A stretch of 64,000 bases of DNA from Verpa conica (Eukaryota; Ascomycota; Pezizomycetes; Pezizales; Morchellaceae), in assembly GCA_033030425.1 (NCBI GenBank), contig JAUFSD010000004.1, forward strand, positions 1,550,001 to 1,614,000. Direction: 5' to 3'. Shown one piece after another: positions 1 to 13,793 of this stretch (position 1 is the first letter of the stretch; the number at the start of each line of letters is the position of its first letter). The translations under genes were made by a program, and so were the position numbers. The notes beneath the pieces are model-generated. The model was given only the letters and a program-made list of their open reading frames with translations, made no database searches and had not been told where the DNA came from.

Positions 1-114
1 GTTGCCAACTCCAACTCTGGCAGTGGAATGGGCGGTGGTGATGCCCCAAGCGGTGGGGCCCCAAGTGGTGCTATGCCCTCTGGCACTGCCCCCACTGGTA
101 CCCCCCCTTCTTAA
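1..114 (+). CDS. 3' end of a gene for a Gly/Ser/Pro/Ala-rich C-terminus (partial)
   Basis: Frame 1 is open from the window edge to a TAA at 112-114 and encodes 37 residues dominated by Gly, Ser, Ala and Pro, with two near-copies of a PSGxAPSG/PSGTAPTG motif. The tail is hydrophilic, with no hydrophobic end that would suggest a GPI signal. A second frame is also open here, so the choice rests on the low-complexity coding look. T-rich sequence follows directly, as expected of a 3' UTR. The protein cannot be identified from this fragment. Confidence 0.5.
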   Translation, partial: VANSNSGSGMGGGDAPSGGAPSGAMPSGTAPTGTPPS

Positions 115-680
115 GGAGTGACTTGTATGTTTTTTTGATTTTTTTTTTTTTTTGTAAGAATAGTGGGAATGACTGGTCTGGTTACTGGCATTGTGTATTA
201 TTTATTTTTTTGTATCAATCGGTTTTAGACCAGGTGGATAAGTGTGGGATAGATATTTATAGTTAGGGGTTTATTTTTTAGGGTGTATAAAAGAAGTATC
301 TTTCTATTAGGAAGCTTTCAAGAGAGTTTTTATTTATTTATATGTCTTGAGTCTCAAGAGCGAGTGATATTTCTATTGTAAAATAGAGAGGACGAGAGTA
401 GACTAAAGGCTTAAGAGGACAGCGAGTGCTCCTATGGGCCCTATATATATGCTTCTGGAGGCGAAGCCCCCTACATCATAGACCCAAAACTTGCTTGTAC
501 TCGGTACTATACCTATTCGATACACATAATACAACAATTTCATATAGAGATAACATGAGTGATATGTGGTGATTGAAATGCTACGAATAATGAAAAAATT
601 ATAATAGTGGGCTCAAATATCTATTCTTACATGAGTTGAATAAGTGAGGGAAGAGAAATATATACCACCAATTATTAGGG

Positions 681-716
681 CTTCATGTATTTATGAATAA
701 CTCATTCATTCATCTC
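681..716 (+). repeat. Dispersed short repeat, copy D
   Basis: The segment carries TATTTATGAATAACTCATTC followed by ATTCAT. It closely matches the copy at 41783-41818 (both share CATGTATTTATGAATAA) and, more loosely, those at 1801, 33234 and 34498. Flanking direct repeats are not clear for this copy. Confidence 0.6.
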
Positions 717-1788
717 AAGCTCAACATGGGATATCAGACTTACAATAGCAGAAAGCTAGAGGTGTGTTTTCACTACCACATTGGTGGGAAATACGGTTTT
801 GTGTTAGGAGTGCTACCGAGTTGGTCAAGAAGTCGTGTAATATAGCCAGCTTAATCTAGCATTCTCTAGAATGCCGCACCAATGCCGTACTAAAAAACAC
901 CCCGCTTTCCCATACTGTATTCAGCAGCTGTTTTGTACTAGGGATGCGACCTAGAGTGGAGGGGAACTCAATAGGCTGCTAACTAGTGATAATACGCGTT
1001 TAAACACAGGACATAGAAAATCGTACAATAAGATTTTACAATTACACAGTGAGTTGTTTATAGTACTTGGAATACAACAAGAGGTGTTCTTTGGGCCTTT
1101 GAACTCAAATAGCTATATACTAGTGGTATTACTTCAATCTCTATGTATCTAAATACCTATAGAAGCTTCAATTATCCAGGTACCCTAGAAAGCCGTAGAA
1201 TAGATAGAGGTTACAGTATGAAAAAACGGGGTGAATTTACTGCGATAGCACTACAGAATTTAGTCGAATTAAATTAGTAATTGAGGTGTGTTACTGTACT
1301 AATACCGCATTCCACCCATATCGCTAGCGTATTTTCGGGAGCACCGTACTGATCCCACCACTCTTTTTGGTACTGTAGGAATTTAACCTCGAAAGACGGC
1401 CGTAATATTCATCGTACTCCATGCTCTATGTATTACAATTAATCTATCAATCTAAGATATAATAAATCAAAATAGAGTAGAATAGAAAAAAGTAACCAAA
1501 AACGAGCTTTTGGGAATATTCCTGTATCGAGTGATGATATATGACTCCAATGCACATCACCATAACCAATAACATTATATTCTCCCAGTCTTCCTAAAGA
1601 TACTCCGAATTATTATACAAACCATCACAGAGGTCCTTTCTCTCATTCGTATGTTGTTTAGTTCATGGGCTAAGATAGGTTCTGGACGGTATTGCATGAC
1701 AAAGAGAATAATTATATGATACGCGCGGCCCTAAAGCCGGACCAATGAAAACTGGGCTTGGAACACATCTACCATGCCTAAGAGTGCC

Positions 1789-1840
1789 AGAATGTGTCAA
1801 CGTATGAATGAATGAACCAACCATAAGTAGAATGTGCCAA
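1789..1840 (-). repeat. Dispersed short repeat, copy A, with 12-bp flanking direct repeats
   Basis: A 28-bp core (1801-1828), read on the minus strand as ACTTATGGTTGGTTCATTCA plus four bases, sits between AGAATGTGTCAA (1789-1800) and AGAATGTGCCAA (1829-1840). The flanking copies differ by one transition. The flank sequence is unrelated to the flanks of the copies at 33.2 and 34.5 kb, while the core is shared. Confidence 0.65.
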
Positions 1841-4800
1841 AGTGTGCCCATGTATGCCAATTCTATTGACTGCTTTCCGCTCAAAAATTTAAATCTTTGT
1901 ACAACACATCTAAAACCCCTTTCAATGGCATAAAGAATGTGCCTCTACAGTTTTTTCAATACGTAATATCTCCCTAATTATATTTAATTATATACTGGCT
2001 ATAGTAGTGAATTGTTCCATGACACTTTTTGTACCCAAAAGTTCGGTTTATTCCGCAACCACAGCCCTCAGTGGCCTGTAAAAAGTAGGGGGCCTTCAAT
2101 AGTATATCTTAAAGCTTTCCTACTTTTTATAGGAATTCTATTCACTAATTGTTGGAATATCGGCTCAAAATGTTGGTCCGGGTTTAGGACCCGCACGCCA
2201 TCTTGTTTTTATGTAAGATCATTCTTTCCACCCCTTATGGTAACTAATCTCGCAGCTTAGTGCTATATTGTTAGTAAAATATTAAAGTATCCGCTCAACC
2301 TGGTTAACATAACTACATGCGTTTAGGGTTTCTCTCGCATAAAGTCGTGACAATTACAGTCATGATCTCCCAGCCATAGGTTTTGTTCTCGTGGAACCCG
2401 AGATAGTTAATTAACCGCTCTAGATAGGATAAATAACTTTACCGTCTGTTTTTAACCTAGCCGTAGCCTCGGAGTAACATGCGGTTTTCGGCTGAATTTC
2501 ATAGTTTTTTCTGCATGACAAGGATTGTGTAGGCATGCGGGACGGATATCGAAGCAATCTAGTTCCGCAGCGGCGGGAATTATGGGACGAACCTCGAGGT
2601 TGATAGGTGGGCCCTAAGGTTAAACAACCCCTTGTAAGACAGTAACCCAAGGTAAATCAGTCGCTCGGATCGTGGAACCAGTCATTTATCTTCTCCATTC
2701 CCCTTCGCCCCGGCACCCCTCACAAAAACACACCTATTCCGAGCTTTTGACCCATGTCATCAGCACACAAAAAAATTGAGGTGCATATTTCGCCTGCATT
2801 TATTCAGGCGCCGCCCAGCTCGTTCCCCCCTTCTCCTCCCCCCACTAACTCGTAATGAAAAGCGCACAAATATCTCAAGACCATCACTTCCTAATTCTTT
2901 GTGTCCCGGGGTTACGAGATCTATGTGCACGTGGGCCCGAAATATCTTGGATCTTGAAACTAGATGAGTAGACGCAGTCTAATATATTAAGGGAAGAGGC
3001 TTGTCCCTTCCGGATAGCCTAAGATCCGATGTATAGAATGAATAACTACATGTAATAAAGCTATAGCAATCACAGCAAAGACATTTCCTCGCTACCGGCA
3101 GCGGGATCCGCGGAGGTTCAAGTCAAGCCTATTATGCATCGTAGATCTTAAACTCTCATGATTTAAAAAAGAAAGCCGGATCAATCTCTCTGCATTCTCC
3201 CGTGTTGTAGACCCATGAGTCGTTATCATTCCAATACCTTTAGTTCAATTACGGACACCCCCCGCCACCTCAAGCCCCGTCTTCTGTGCCTGGTACATAC
3301 CGACAGTATCTGTCTTTGACTCAACTGGAAAAGCCCCTTGAACATCCAAAGCCGAAACTAGCCCAATATGATGGGGGATCAGTAGGCAAGTATGTGACCA
3401 GCTGCACATTACAAACCGGTGGTGGTGGGAATGTTATGAGGAAAAATATGACTTCTCTTAATCACGACGAATCACTCGAGCTTACATCTTTATTGATTCA
3501 GCTATTCTTACCTCCCAAAAACTTAGATATTCCCCAATCAGCTGGCTACTGAGACAGATAATTTGCACTATACACTTTTGAGTGGTGATTCCATATGTCT
3601 TCCCTGCCGGCAGTTTTTTCCCATCCCATTGAACGCTCTGATAGCCCCCCCTCCAAGCTCCACTTGTGGGATAAGCACTAGAAGAAAAGACAGCGGGCTT
3701 TCGGAGATCGCCAATAAACACCCATAGAATGCCCTAATGATTCGAACAAAGCGCCTCACCCATCTTCTCCCAAAATTATACCCTCAAATATGCCTATCTA
3801 GCGGATATAATGATTCTCCCTATATATGCATAAGCCTGCCGCCCCTGTGCGAACACCCCCACACACACACTTGCTTCAGCTCATGCTGTTCGATCGGCCC
3901 ACCAGAAAGACATCCGGCTACGCGCTTATGAGACCTGTACTGTAGCACCTCCATCCTTAGGGATCTAGAGTTCGCTAAGGCTGAAAGATTCTGCGGTATA
4001 TTCTCAAACAGGAGTATTTTCCTCCTAAAAAAGACCTCAAAAAAAAAAAAAAAGAGGTGAAGGCTAATGATGGTAGGCTAAACGACCGAGCTTTTTTAGC
4101 ACTATAGCCAAGATAACCACGGAGTAAACTTATACCGACAGCATAAAGTACCGTCAAGCCCTGCTTACACGGAAGCTATTCCTATTCCGTTAATAAAGCT
4201 TAAAATATGGAAAGCAGGGTCGAAATCTTTCGTCCCAAGGTGGAATTGTCTTGGCTTTTTTTTTTTTTTTGTAAAATCAGCCGAGAACCGATGGGGGGAG
4301 GGGAGGGGAGACAAAAGGAAGAAACACGAACACGAAGGCGTCATACAGTGGCTTAGGTATGCAGTCTACCCCTTACGGAAAGTTAGTAAGAGGGAAATCT
4401 CGACCCATTAGGGAATAATTATCGTCCACCACTTCCTAATGAGCGAATTTATGTAAGGCATAACAAGCGAGGTTAAGAAAAATTAAATATAGGTAGTACG
4501 TATCAGCATTATATCTTTTTCCCTGCTCAGCAAGCTCCTGGCTCAGATGCTTGATTTTTTGGCAGCCAAGACTCTAAAAAACCTGCTCAACAAGGAGTTG
4601 ATCCACTTCTCCCTAGTTACAAAGGCAGCCCCCATAGTTTACGGTAGGGCTCCTTACTGATTAATCCTAGTCTTTGAGTATGATTATTCCGGTAAATCGT
4701 AATACCGGTAGGAACAAACTATTTATTTATCTAGAAGCACCAGGTGATATAGAGTGCTTAGTATGATCGGTTAATTAAGTGACAGGTATTAGGGCATAAA

Positions 4801-5644
4801 TATCGGAGTTGAATGTGAATGTGATCGAGTGATAGCAAGTGACTATATAATATATTAACTCATATTCCCCTCTTATCCACCCCATTAAGTACTTATTATA
4901 GTCCGCAGCTTATGACACTAATTGGCCTATATAAGCGAGTAACCAAGAGTTGGTACGAGATCCTGCCGATCTGAGTATTCAATCTATTCGGCTCCCAATC
5001 ATAAATCAGAGAATAATATGAGGCATCACATGAATAAAATCCTCCTCTATAGTGGGATTTTAAGTATCGAAAAATGTTCTATAATATATCTACAATTTAT
5101 GAGTTAGGTTTCCATTACAAGTACATGACTCCAAAAAAATAGCCTATCAAACTAGATCATATCTACACTTATTGAGGGAAAGAGAGAGAAAATAAAAAAA
5201 AATAGATCATGTCTAGAAACCTCGGATGTTAGATCGTTCTTACTACCCTAGAGGGGTAATCAAACGTAGAATCAGCTTTATAGATACGAAATACTGATAT
5301 AGATGGCCGATAGCCTAGTGGTAATGCTCCAGACGAAATCCTCCGGAAAACTCCAAAGTGTGCTGCTATCCATTGCCCGTTATCACATAAATAGTGTTAT
5401 TTGTTGGTATATATCTGAATCTAAGTATTTCTCTATGCACGCGGAGGCTTAGGGGATCCCAGTCCTAGGCTCTTAGTAACTTATAGTCCAGAGTCCTTCT
5501 TGCGCGACCCATTGGAGCGATTCCCATTCATAGTCATCTAGAGGCCGATAAAGATTACAAAAGCCATTAATTTGACTATGCCACCTCCTAGGCTATCTAC
5601 ACTAGTGATTTTATAAAGATAGAATTTCCTTTAATCGATCTCAT

Positions 5645-5692
5645 AAATCCCCGCAGTATTAGGGGGGAAGGGGGCAAAAATAGCGGGGATTT
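5645..5692. repeat. 10-bp perfect inverted repeat around a G-rich loop
   Basis: AAATCCCCGC (5645-5654) is matched by GCGGGGATTT (5683-5692). The 28-nt loop carries two G runs of six and five. It could form a hairpin, but no gene is close enough to suggest a role. Confidence 0.6.
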
Positions 5693-8198
5693 TTATCTTA
5701 CATCTACCTTCCCGGCCAGTCAGGAGCTTAAGTCTTGTGTATCCCTATAAAACCGTTCAATAATATGTGCCTATAGCATCATTTGACTTGTATTACCGAG
5801 CTCGGCAATTCCCCAACGCCGTGTTACTACGCTTTGCTGTCACTATTACCAAACAGATATCGTCTTTGCCACAAAAATTTTCACAAAGGAAACCAGTCGG
5901 CATCTCAAAACCTGCAACCCGCAACCCAGAAAAACAACGTCAGCATAAATTTTTAGACCAGGGTATTATTTGCAAATACTGTTGTAGGTAGCCAAGGAGC
6001 AGGAAACACCAAACAGGATGAACCACTTTGTTTCGAATATCCTGCAAGCTAGAAGGGATCAACAACCGGACCCACCCGGAAACAGTAAACAAGCGAGAAA
6101 TCTCTCCACTAAGATCATCAACTCGGCTCAGGAAAATAGAAGGCTGTATGAATACAGGAATCAATGATCCATAGAAGTTTCATACATCATTGTTGACCTT
6201 TGGGGAATCCGGAACATTGCACCCTGTAGTCGTACAAAGCTGCTGATCCCTCCCCTCCAAAATGAGATATGCAGGTAGAATTTTCCACGGTCAGGTCGCA
6301 AAAAAAAAATTATATATTGTGGTACGGAAATTGGGGGCGGCGGGAAATTTACTCGATGATTGAGAAACCGGGAGTGCAGGATATGTTCCTTACCTTCAGT
6401 GCTGCAGCAAGGCGTTAGATTTAACGTCGAGCCGACTGGCCAAACGGTTAGTACTGCAACAACGGCGAGGAAATTTGTTTGTATGATCAAACCATCCATC
6501 ATATATCGTAATTTGAGCTGACAATCGGATAGGCTGAGAAATACGCCACTAACAAAGAATCCTCTAGATCGGATATCCACGGTACTTATGCATGCAACTA
6601 TTCCTTGTTCGCCTCACATATGCTGGTCGATGTTAGAGAGGTTTAAAGACATATATCGTCGGGAGCTCATCCTAGCGGCTGCAAATTAATGAGCCATAAC
6701 GTCAATAACAGTAAGCAAGTATTTGGCGTCCTTAGAAAAAATTCGTAGGAGATCATTTTTTCCTGTAGTAGGCTGTGTGTTAGTTTAGGAGATGGCCAAA
6801 TATAGCTCAGACAACAGGGTAGAATGAATAAACCATATCAATTTACCCATAATTGATAAAACTAACAAATGACTATATCTATAGGGGCGGTAAATAAGGG
6901 AAAAGAAAAAGGAGAAGAAAAACAAATGCCTAACCTCCTAAGCAGGAAGGACTCGCATGAGGACATGATCACGTGGCCCTCGCAGAAACTACTGATATTT
7001 GGAATCATAATGCTCCAAGATACACGCCCGATCTGTTCCTATATTCAAAGGCGAGTGAAACTTGCATCCAAAGGTAAAACCTTTGCTGATACATATACGT
7101 ATTCTCGATTCAGACCGTATGCGAAGTGGGGAGCTCCGAGTCACCACATATCACTTGTCAACCCTTCCCCCCTTTTGCGTATTACATTCGCCTCGCCTCC
7201 GAGTTGAACTTGAAACCGATGGCTGTTGAACCCAGCAGCCTAATGAGATTCCTGCCCTCATTCTCCTCGCTGTAAACTCGGTTAACTACGCTTTGTGCTG
7301 TCTCAAACAATACATGGAATCCTTGCCTCCATAAAGAAAAAAGATGCCGATTCCTGCCGTCGCCCCGGCCACAACAAGGGGTCTTACAGCTTTCCTCCCC
7401 GGACGGGCATTGCTTAGCTATGTACGGGTATCTGTTGGCGTTTCCGGGGTTGACAAAGTTACAGCAACATCCCCGTGAGGATATAATTTGCAAATTACAA
7501 TTCCAAGACACAATATGCTTTTTTCCAGCCTTGCCCTGTTTCCTGTCAGAACTCATGTAGTATCTATAAATGACATATTGAGATCTGTTTAGGAATTTTC
7601 TTACAGGTCTTGGTGATAGTGTCAATCCCCGAAGAGAGATCGCCTATTAGGCTGGCTAGTATAACCATCCGAGATATATCAATATCAAAAGCCATTCGAA
7701 TACGCTAACCCCAATTAGGTATTGAACGGTCCGTGCTCGGGTCATTAGTTGGAGGGTGATCAGGGGCGTAAGAGCCCGGCCCATCGTCGCGCGGCTCCTA
7801 AAGTATTTTCTGATGACTGAATATTCTCAGCCTAGCGGTAGAATTTGAGGTATTATTTCCTTCTAAATTTGGCCTACTCAGTCGGTTTGTAGATTTCTGC
7901 GAATATGAAATCTACAACAGTGACGGCCGGGAGATCTATCTGAGAACTAGGACGATGTAAATAGGAGTGATAAGAGAAAGTTGATATCTGTAAAGCTGGT
8001 AACGATATTCACCCGGGATATCTACTATCAGAAATGTAAGATTACTTAAAGCAAACGTGTAGAGATCTACGGAAGTTATCATCCGGGAGTTACCTCAGGG
8101 AAGCTAGGCATAAGGATTTCCACTTGTAGTAGGACTATCCTGTCCCCTAGGAAGATATAGGGAAACAAATCCACTCTACAACCGTTAGTATTTGAAAT

Positions 8199-8339
8199 AT
8201 TTCACCCAGCGCGGACAGGGGTAATATGCAGAAATATGCGTTTGGATAGGTTGAAGCCACGGGAGCTGACGACACTTATACTAGAAGGATCAGTACTAGT
8301 GTTGAAACGGTATTATCCCTGTCTGCGCCGGACGAAATC
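8199..8339. repeat. About 30-bp imperfect terminal inverted repeats, MITE-like
   Basis: The left arm (8199-8229, containing AGCGCGGACAGGGGTAATAT) matches the reverse complement of the right arm (8309-8339, containing ATTATCCCTGTCTGCGCC) at roughly 24 of 29 positions. Most mismatches are transitions. The pair encloses about 80 bp with no coding capacity. The structure fits a small non-autonomous DNA transposon or a long degenerate hairpin. No target-site duplication could be fixed. Confidence 0.5.
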
Positions 8340-11300
8340 TCCCAGATGCTACATAACCTAGTGCGTAGCGAATATCGACAATACCCTAGAAGGCTTTTTA
8401 AAAATATTCTGACTCTTTAGCCTCTCAGTTGTTCCACTAGCTAAGTAAATTCAAGCGGACATCTCTCCGATCACGCGATTACCAAGAAATATCAGGACAT
8501 AGCCGCATACTCCTTACGGCATTGTGGGGGTTTCTCGTGCCTCTTGCCCATGTAATATAGTGCCGTTAAAAAAGGCAGGGATTCGAGCACTGGATTCTGG
8601 AGTACGCCATTGTAATCTCGCCAACTTAAAGCCCATGCGGCTGTTATAGCAGAGGGTCAAAGTGTTTGACTCCTCGGAGTAGCTGTCAGGTCAGTAAGCC
8701 TTATCTAAGAACCATAATGGGGGCCCGTGACCAGGTATAGCAACTCCAACACTGATATAGATGCGGAAAGAAAAATCCTTATATAATAAGCCGGTAAAGA
8801 TCTCGGCCAAAGATAAGCCAAGAGTTGCACGTTGGGACTCGGGAGCTAGATTTTCGGCATTGAACTTTAAAGTGCAATTAAAAGTTACAAGGTTGGTTTG
8901 GAGTCTTACGCCACACGAAAATCTTTGAACCCATGAACAAGGGTTAGGATCTCAATACGCGAACTCAATATAGACATCGAGTTATTCATCGAGTTATGAA
9001 TTATACTATGCTTTGGTAAGCCTATAGAGGGGTTCTCTAAGCCCTCCAGGAGGTATAGTTCCCCACCATTATCAGAATCGTACATATCCAGTATTATTTT
9101 AAAATCTATAATGCGTCTTTCAATCGCCGCTAAGAAGTTAGATTAATTGTCGAGCTACGCGCCACAGCGCACATACCCCAGTTTAGACAATAAATAATCA
9201 AAGTCACAGCTGTCAAAGAGTATGCACGCCAGCAGTATTACCAAGCTTTGCGCTGAGGCTAAGGATTCAAGCCATTGCGATGGCGACAGTGGGGGAAAAA
9301 CGCGGTAACCATTCATCTGGTTAGATGAAAACCACTGATCTCCAGTCCAATCAGAATGCTTTCCATGTCTGTGCCATGTGGTCTCGCGAATGCATGCATA
9401 GTTCCTGCGGGGCACCCTGTCTCGGCCAATTTATTCGGACTTGCCGAAATCCCGCCCTCCACTTCCCCTCCCTTTCAATGACATCTGCTTAGACTCTTTC
9501 ATTGGTGACTACATTTTGAATTTCTGGCCTTACAGGGGCGTTTGGATCCGCGCACTAGGTTTCCGGGTTGACTTTGCTTGGTGGGGATCCACAATAACCA
9601 GTGCCGAGTGTTGCTGCTGACACTGTTCAATGTGCTGAGGACGCAGCCAGCCACTGCTTACGACGAGGACAGTACCGCTATAGCCGTCTCTAAACGTTAG
9701 TGGGTATCAAAACTCCTGTCTGGTTCTTGCCGCATTACCAAATTTGACCTTTTGCTTCGCACTCATCAAGGCCTGTGAGGTGTGGATTAAGACCCGGTCC
9801 CACTACCCGGTGCCGAATTTCAGCTAGCCAGGTGACCCAATCTAAAGATAATAATTATTCCTACAGGTAGTATCCAGGTTAGAAAGAGTCCGTTTGCCTG
9901 AGCTCCGCCCCCGCATTAAAATTAAAAAAAAAGGCCCCCACGATTGCTTGCTTATATAAAACTCTCTCTAAGGACTGGAGTGCTTAAAGGAAATCCCCGC
10001 GTCAATAGAGGGATGCCTCTTGTAACAGCACCCATGACTCGGGGTCATGAGATTAGTAGGTCAAAAACTATTCTCGGTTAGAGGCACGACGTGGTTGTTT
10101 ATTTTGTACATAGTCTGGGGTTGGTAGCACGACCGTTCGTACAGAGGTATACATGCAATTATGCAGTCCTCTCCTTTCACTAGCCTCGGGTTACAGTGCC
10201 TTAGGTGACTCGGAATATCTGTGTAGTTGTGAATACCTGTCCAAAGCACCTGCTCCATGTACCATTGATGGGTTGCCAAGTACGTTACATAAATAATATG
10301 TACGCCCCTTCGTCATCCTTGGCAGGTCCCAAGCGAAAGGCGGCTCCGTCGGTACTCGCAAGCCTCAAAGGGACCAAAATACTCATCAGCCCCCTCAGAA
10401 TACTCTGGGGTGCATTCCAGCATCATGTTTCCTGGACCTGGACTTGAAGATCATTGTTAGAGTGCAACGCACGCAAGCGAACTGGAGGATCCCTACAGGC
10501 TCTACCGGGCACCCTGGCAGGGTCTCATGGGCATGACCTCCCCGCAATTAAAAACAAGGTGCTGTTATCGGCACATACATAACGCTCATGTAGGCTGTAT
10601 TACAGAATTAGAAACACGTGGGAACTTTCAAAAGTACTCCCGCCTTGTGCAAATGTATGTAGAGTACCTACCTGAGACTACCCTGCTGCATCTAGTCATC
10701 CACCACGTTCTGGTACGCATCCGGAGATCAACGCAGCTGAAGTTATTCTTGCTTTGGCATGCAGTATCTCTTGATAATTGGAAGCAGGTCCAATAGTAGT
10801 TGGTTATTGGTGCCTTGAACTGCATCGAAAAGCTGTGCGCTCCCCGATTGCACTTGCGAGGAGGCGATTACCATATTGAAGTTTCGTGCCGAATTTCATA
10901 TCCGACCTGTCAACATCGGCTCTTCCGTCGGCACGTCAATTACGGGACTTCATACCACCAGCCCTTCTGCTTCCTGCACAAAATGTGATATCACTGCATA
11001 GCGAATTGTCTTTCGGAAACGGGTTTTTTCTTTCGTGAGGTATTGTGTTCGTCCTACGGTCACGCAAAGAGGAGTAGATGTACCGCCACCGCCTGAAAAC
11101 CGTCCCAAACATCTAAAGTTGTTACGTACCCCGCCCCTTTTTCTTTTTGATCGCTGCGTATCGTAAATCGTAAGCGCATCATACGTCACTAAATATCCCA
11201 TTTAGATGAGCTACTTGCTGACAGTAAACGCAACTAGCCAAAATCGATCAATATGATAATGTCACTCTGTAATGGAAACGGGAGAGGCATCAAGATCGGA

Positions 11301-11771
11301 ACTAAGTATCGGGGTATCAGTATTCATAGTATTATATTTGGTGAACTTTCTGTACCTCAATGAATTTGGTTTGTTCAAGCATCGGGGCTGGCGAGCGTTT
11401 CCCGATGCATGAAAGATGGGATGAACTTGTCCAGCGCGATACCAATAAAGATGCTGTGCACACGGCACACGCAATAGGCGGCAACACTGCATACATATTT
11501 GTAATTAATTATCATTGATGTCACTGGAGTGTACAGTACATGAGACGAAAGGTAAATAAAAAAACAGCGCCAGTTGCCTAAACCCAGATCAGATAGCCAC
11601 ACCCATAGAAACCGTTCCCTAAATGCAAAAATAGTGAGGAAAGAAAAAGAAACCCGATCGCCTTTATATGCCAGAATGAAAACTGAGAAAAAAAGAAAAA
11701 AAGAAGAAAAAAGGAAATAAAACAAAAATCAGATCGCGCCTCCCATCTAACCGAATGCTCCAAAATAATGA

Positions 11772-13793
11772 TCAACGAGGTTTGTATTGATCTAAAAATT
11801 GCTCCCCAAGAATTGTCTCTTGTTTAATTACCTCTAGAATTCTAGGGCAGCGATGCTCGATATGACACTGGAATGGCTGAGGTTTTGAGTTGAATCCGTC
11901 TGTGTATGCAAAGATGTCTGGGGTTATCTCTTGGCCAGTGGTTTGATCTCGAGCTTTAGAGATATTGAATCCCCAAAGAATCCGAGTGATCGTAATGAAG
12001 AGAGAGTTTTCGGCGAGCTGCTTGCCTGGGCAAATACGGCGTCCCTGTAAACAAACTTATTAGTTGATGAACACAAGAAAAACCAAACAAGCAGGTGCAC
12101 TGCAAAGGATCAGATCGGCTTACCCAGCCAAAAGCGGAATGTCCATCACGGTGAGGATATGGTTCAGTGCCATCTTGACCTGAACTCAAGTATCGCTCAG
12201 GTATGAAGTTGTGAGAATCTTTAAAGTATTTCTCGTTGTGGTGAATTGCCCAAAGATTACCTAAAATTGTTGTCCCTTTTGGAATAAACAGACCATTGTA
12301 ATGGTCGTCTGTGATACTGGCATGGGGAGTGCCGCCCATCACAGCGACAGGCCTCCATCTGAGTGTCTCTTTGATAATAGCATTGCAATAGGGGAGATTT
12401 GGCTCGTCACACCAAGTCGGGGAACGGTCCCGGCCGACCACGCGATCGAGCTCCTCTTGTGCCTTCGCGGCTACTCTCGGAAAACAGGTCATCGCGAGGA
12501 TAAAGCTCGTCAAGGTCGAGGATGAGGTATCGCTTCCTGCACCAAACAAAGAGCCTGTCGCATATGCAATCTCCCGTTCGGAAAGGGCATCTGGGTTCTC
12601 TTCCCGCTTCTCCCATAATGTCTTCGTAAAACATGCCGGTGCATCTCCAGTCTCCATCCTGTCCCGAACGTCGAACGCGAGTTGAGAAAGCAATTGGGTG
12701 GACTCTTCAGCCCGACGCTTGACTTCCCGCTTCCAGGGGGCAAGGCAGTCAGGGATAAGCTTGAGTACAGGGAACGACTCCGCCCAAAAAGCACCCGGAC
12801 TAAAAGTCAAAGCTCAGCTAGGATTCACTAAACTTGTGGGGCTGACGGAATACTCACACATTAAGTGTTGCCATATAGGCCATCCTCTCATAGATCTTTT
12901 TGATAACAGGATCTTCTAGGTTGTCCACTCTTTGACCGTACGCGACGCAAACCATCAATGAAGCAGCATATCTTTCCAAGTGTTTGCCAAAATTCTCAGG
13001 ACTTTTTATAAGGTCAAGGGCAAGTCTTTGCGATTCCGCTACCTGAATAGGCTTGTAGCTCTCACAAGCTTTCCGGAGAAGTCCACTGTGAAAAATCTTG
13101 CGAGTCTTGCGCCATTTGTCGCCATGAGGCATAGTAAGAAGTGAATCATTGTTTGTAAAGAGCTCCCCTACAGAAACATTAGCATATGCGATTTCAAGAC
13201 TTGGGAAAAGTTGCTCACCCATTATCACGAATCGAGGACGAGATGAATATATCGCTGAACGGCGATCCAAAAGATCACAAGCCACTTTTGGGTCCCCGAT
13301 AACGATAGTAGGACGGCGTCCAGCCCAAACAGTGACTAAAGAACCATACATATCTGTCCATTGTTTAAACTTGTACCACGGCTTCTGAGGTGGTAAATGC
13401 CATTTATTTCCCAAGAATGGAACAGGTGACGGTCCCGGAGGCCTACGGAGTTGTTAGCCTGATATACGACGGAGCGGAGGAAATGAGTGAGACATGCATA
13501 GTAGAGTGCCGCCTGTAGTCCTGAAAGACAATAAGAAGACATAACATGACCAATACAGAAAACAATGTTCCCGCTGTCAGGCTGACAATTCCATGAAAGT
13601 GTGCTCCCGCTTGATCTAGTGGGAGAATAACGGGATTCTCATGGTGATATTGGGGAAGCTTTAAAGTTCTAGTGAGTTGAAGGTTTGATATGAGAGATGC
13701 TAGAGGAGCTTCGACAGTTGAGGTAAACGGTGAGCTTTGAGCTATTGGTAGTTGAGCAATCATAGTTTCCTTCATACTGAATGAATAGAACAC
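11772..13793 (-). CDS. Cytochrome P450 monooxygenase (microsomal, fungal)
   Basis: This gene encodes a haem-thiolate monooxygenase expected on the ER membrane. Three exons join cleanly: 13442-12858, 12799-12124 and 12044-11772, giving about 510 residues from the hinge onward. Visible in order are the proline-rich hinge PPGPSPVPFLGN, the I-helix AGSDTSSST, the K-helix KETLRWRP (ExxR), PERYL, and the haem loop FGWGRRICPG, which is rebuilt only when the 12045-12123 intron is removed. The stop is TGA at 11774-11772. An in-frame TAA just upstream of the hinge shows that a further 5' exon supplies the N-terminal anchor. The hydrophobic stretch SLTAGTLFSVLVMLCLLIVF encoded near 13520-13590 is the candidate, but its splice junction is unresolved, so the outer boundary is approximate. 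The C-terminal DGFNSKPQPF resembles O-methylsterigmatocystin-oxidoreductase-like P450s. The substrate cannot be read from sequence. No other biosynthetic gene is adjacent, so a secondary-metabolite cluster is not supported here. Confidence 0.9.

Larger units (their letters stand above)
115..11771. other. Long gene-free, decayed intergenic stretch
   Basis: No open frame longer than about 150 codons is present, and none of the short ones shows a recognisable domain or a plausible exon chain. The sequence holds poly-A/T runs (138-154, 4038-4053, 4257-4270), a short G-rich run near 4291-4307, two copies of a dispersed 25-30 bp repeat, and two inverted repeats listed separately. The look is of old, mutated repeats rather than of genes. 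I see no transposase or reverse-transcriptase motif. Confidence 0.6.

Noticed and set aside
3095..3130. A tRNA B-box-like GGTTCAAGTC
   Set aside because: No A-box or cloverleaf stems around it.
5303..5375. A possible tRNA-like sequence (GCCGATAGCCTAGTGGTAAT)
   Set aside because: It has a D-arm-like stretch, but I could not find a paired acceptor stem, an anticodon loop and a T-arm with GGTTCRA at the right spacing.
11772..13793. A secondary-metabolite gene cluster around the P450
   Set aside because: No synthase, transporter or regulator gene lies within reach. The neighbours are gene-free DNA and an rRNA methyltransferase.
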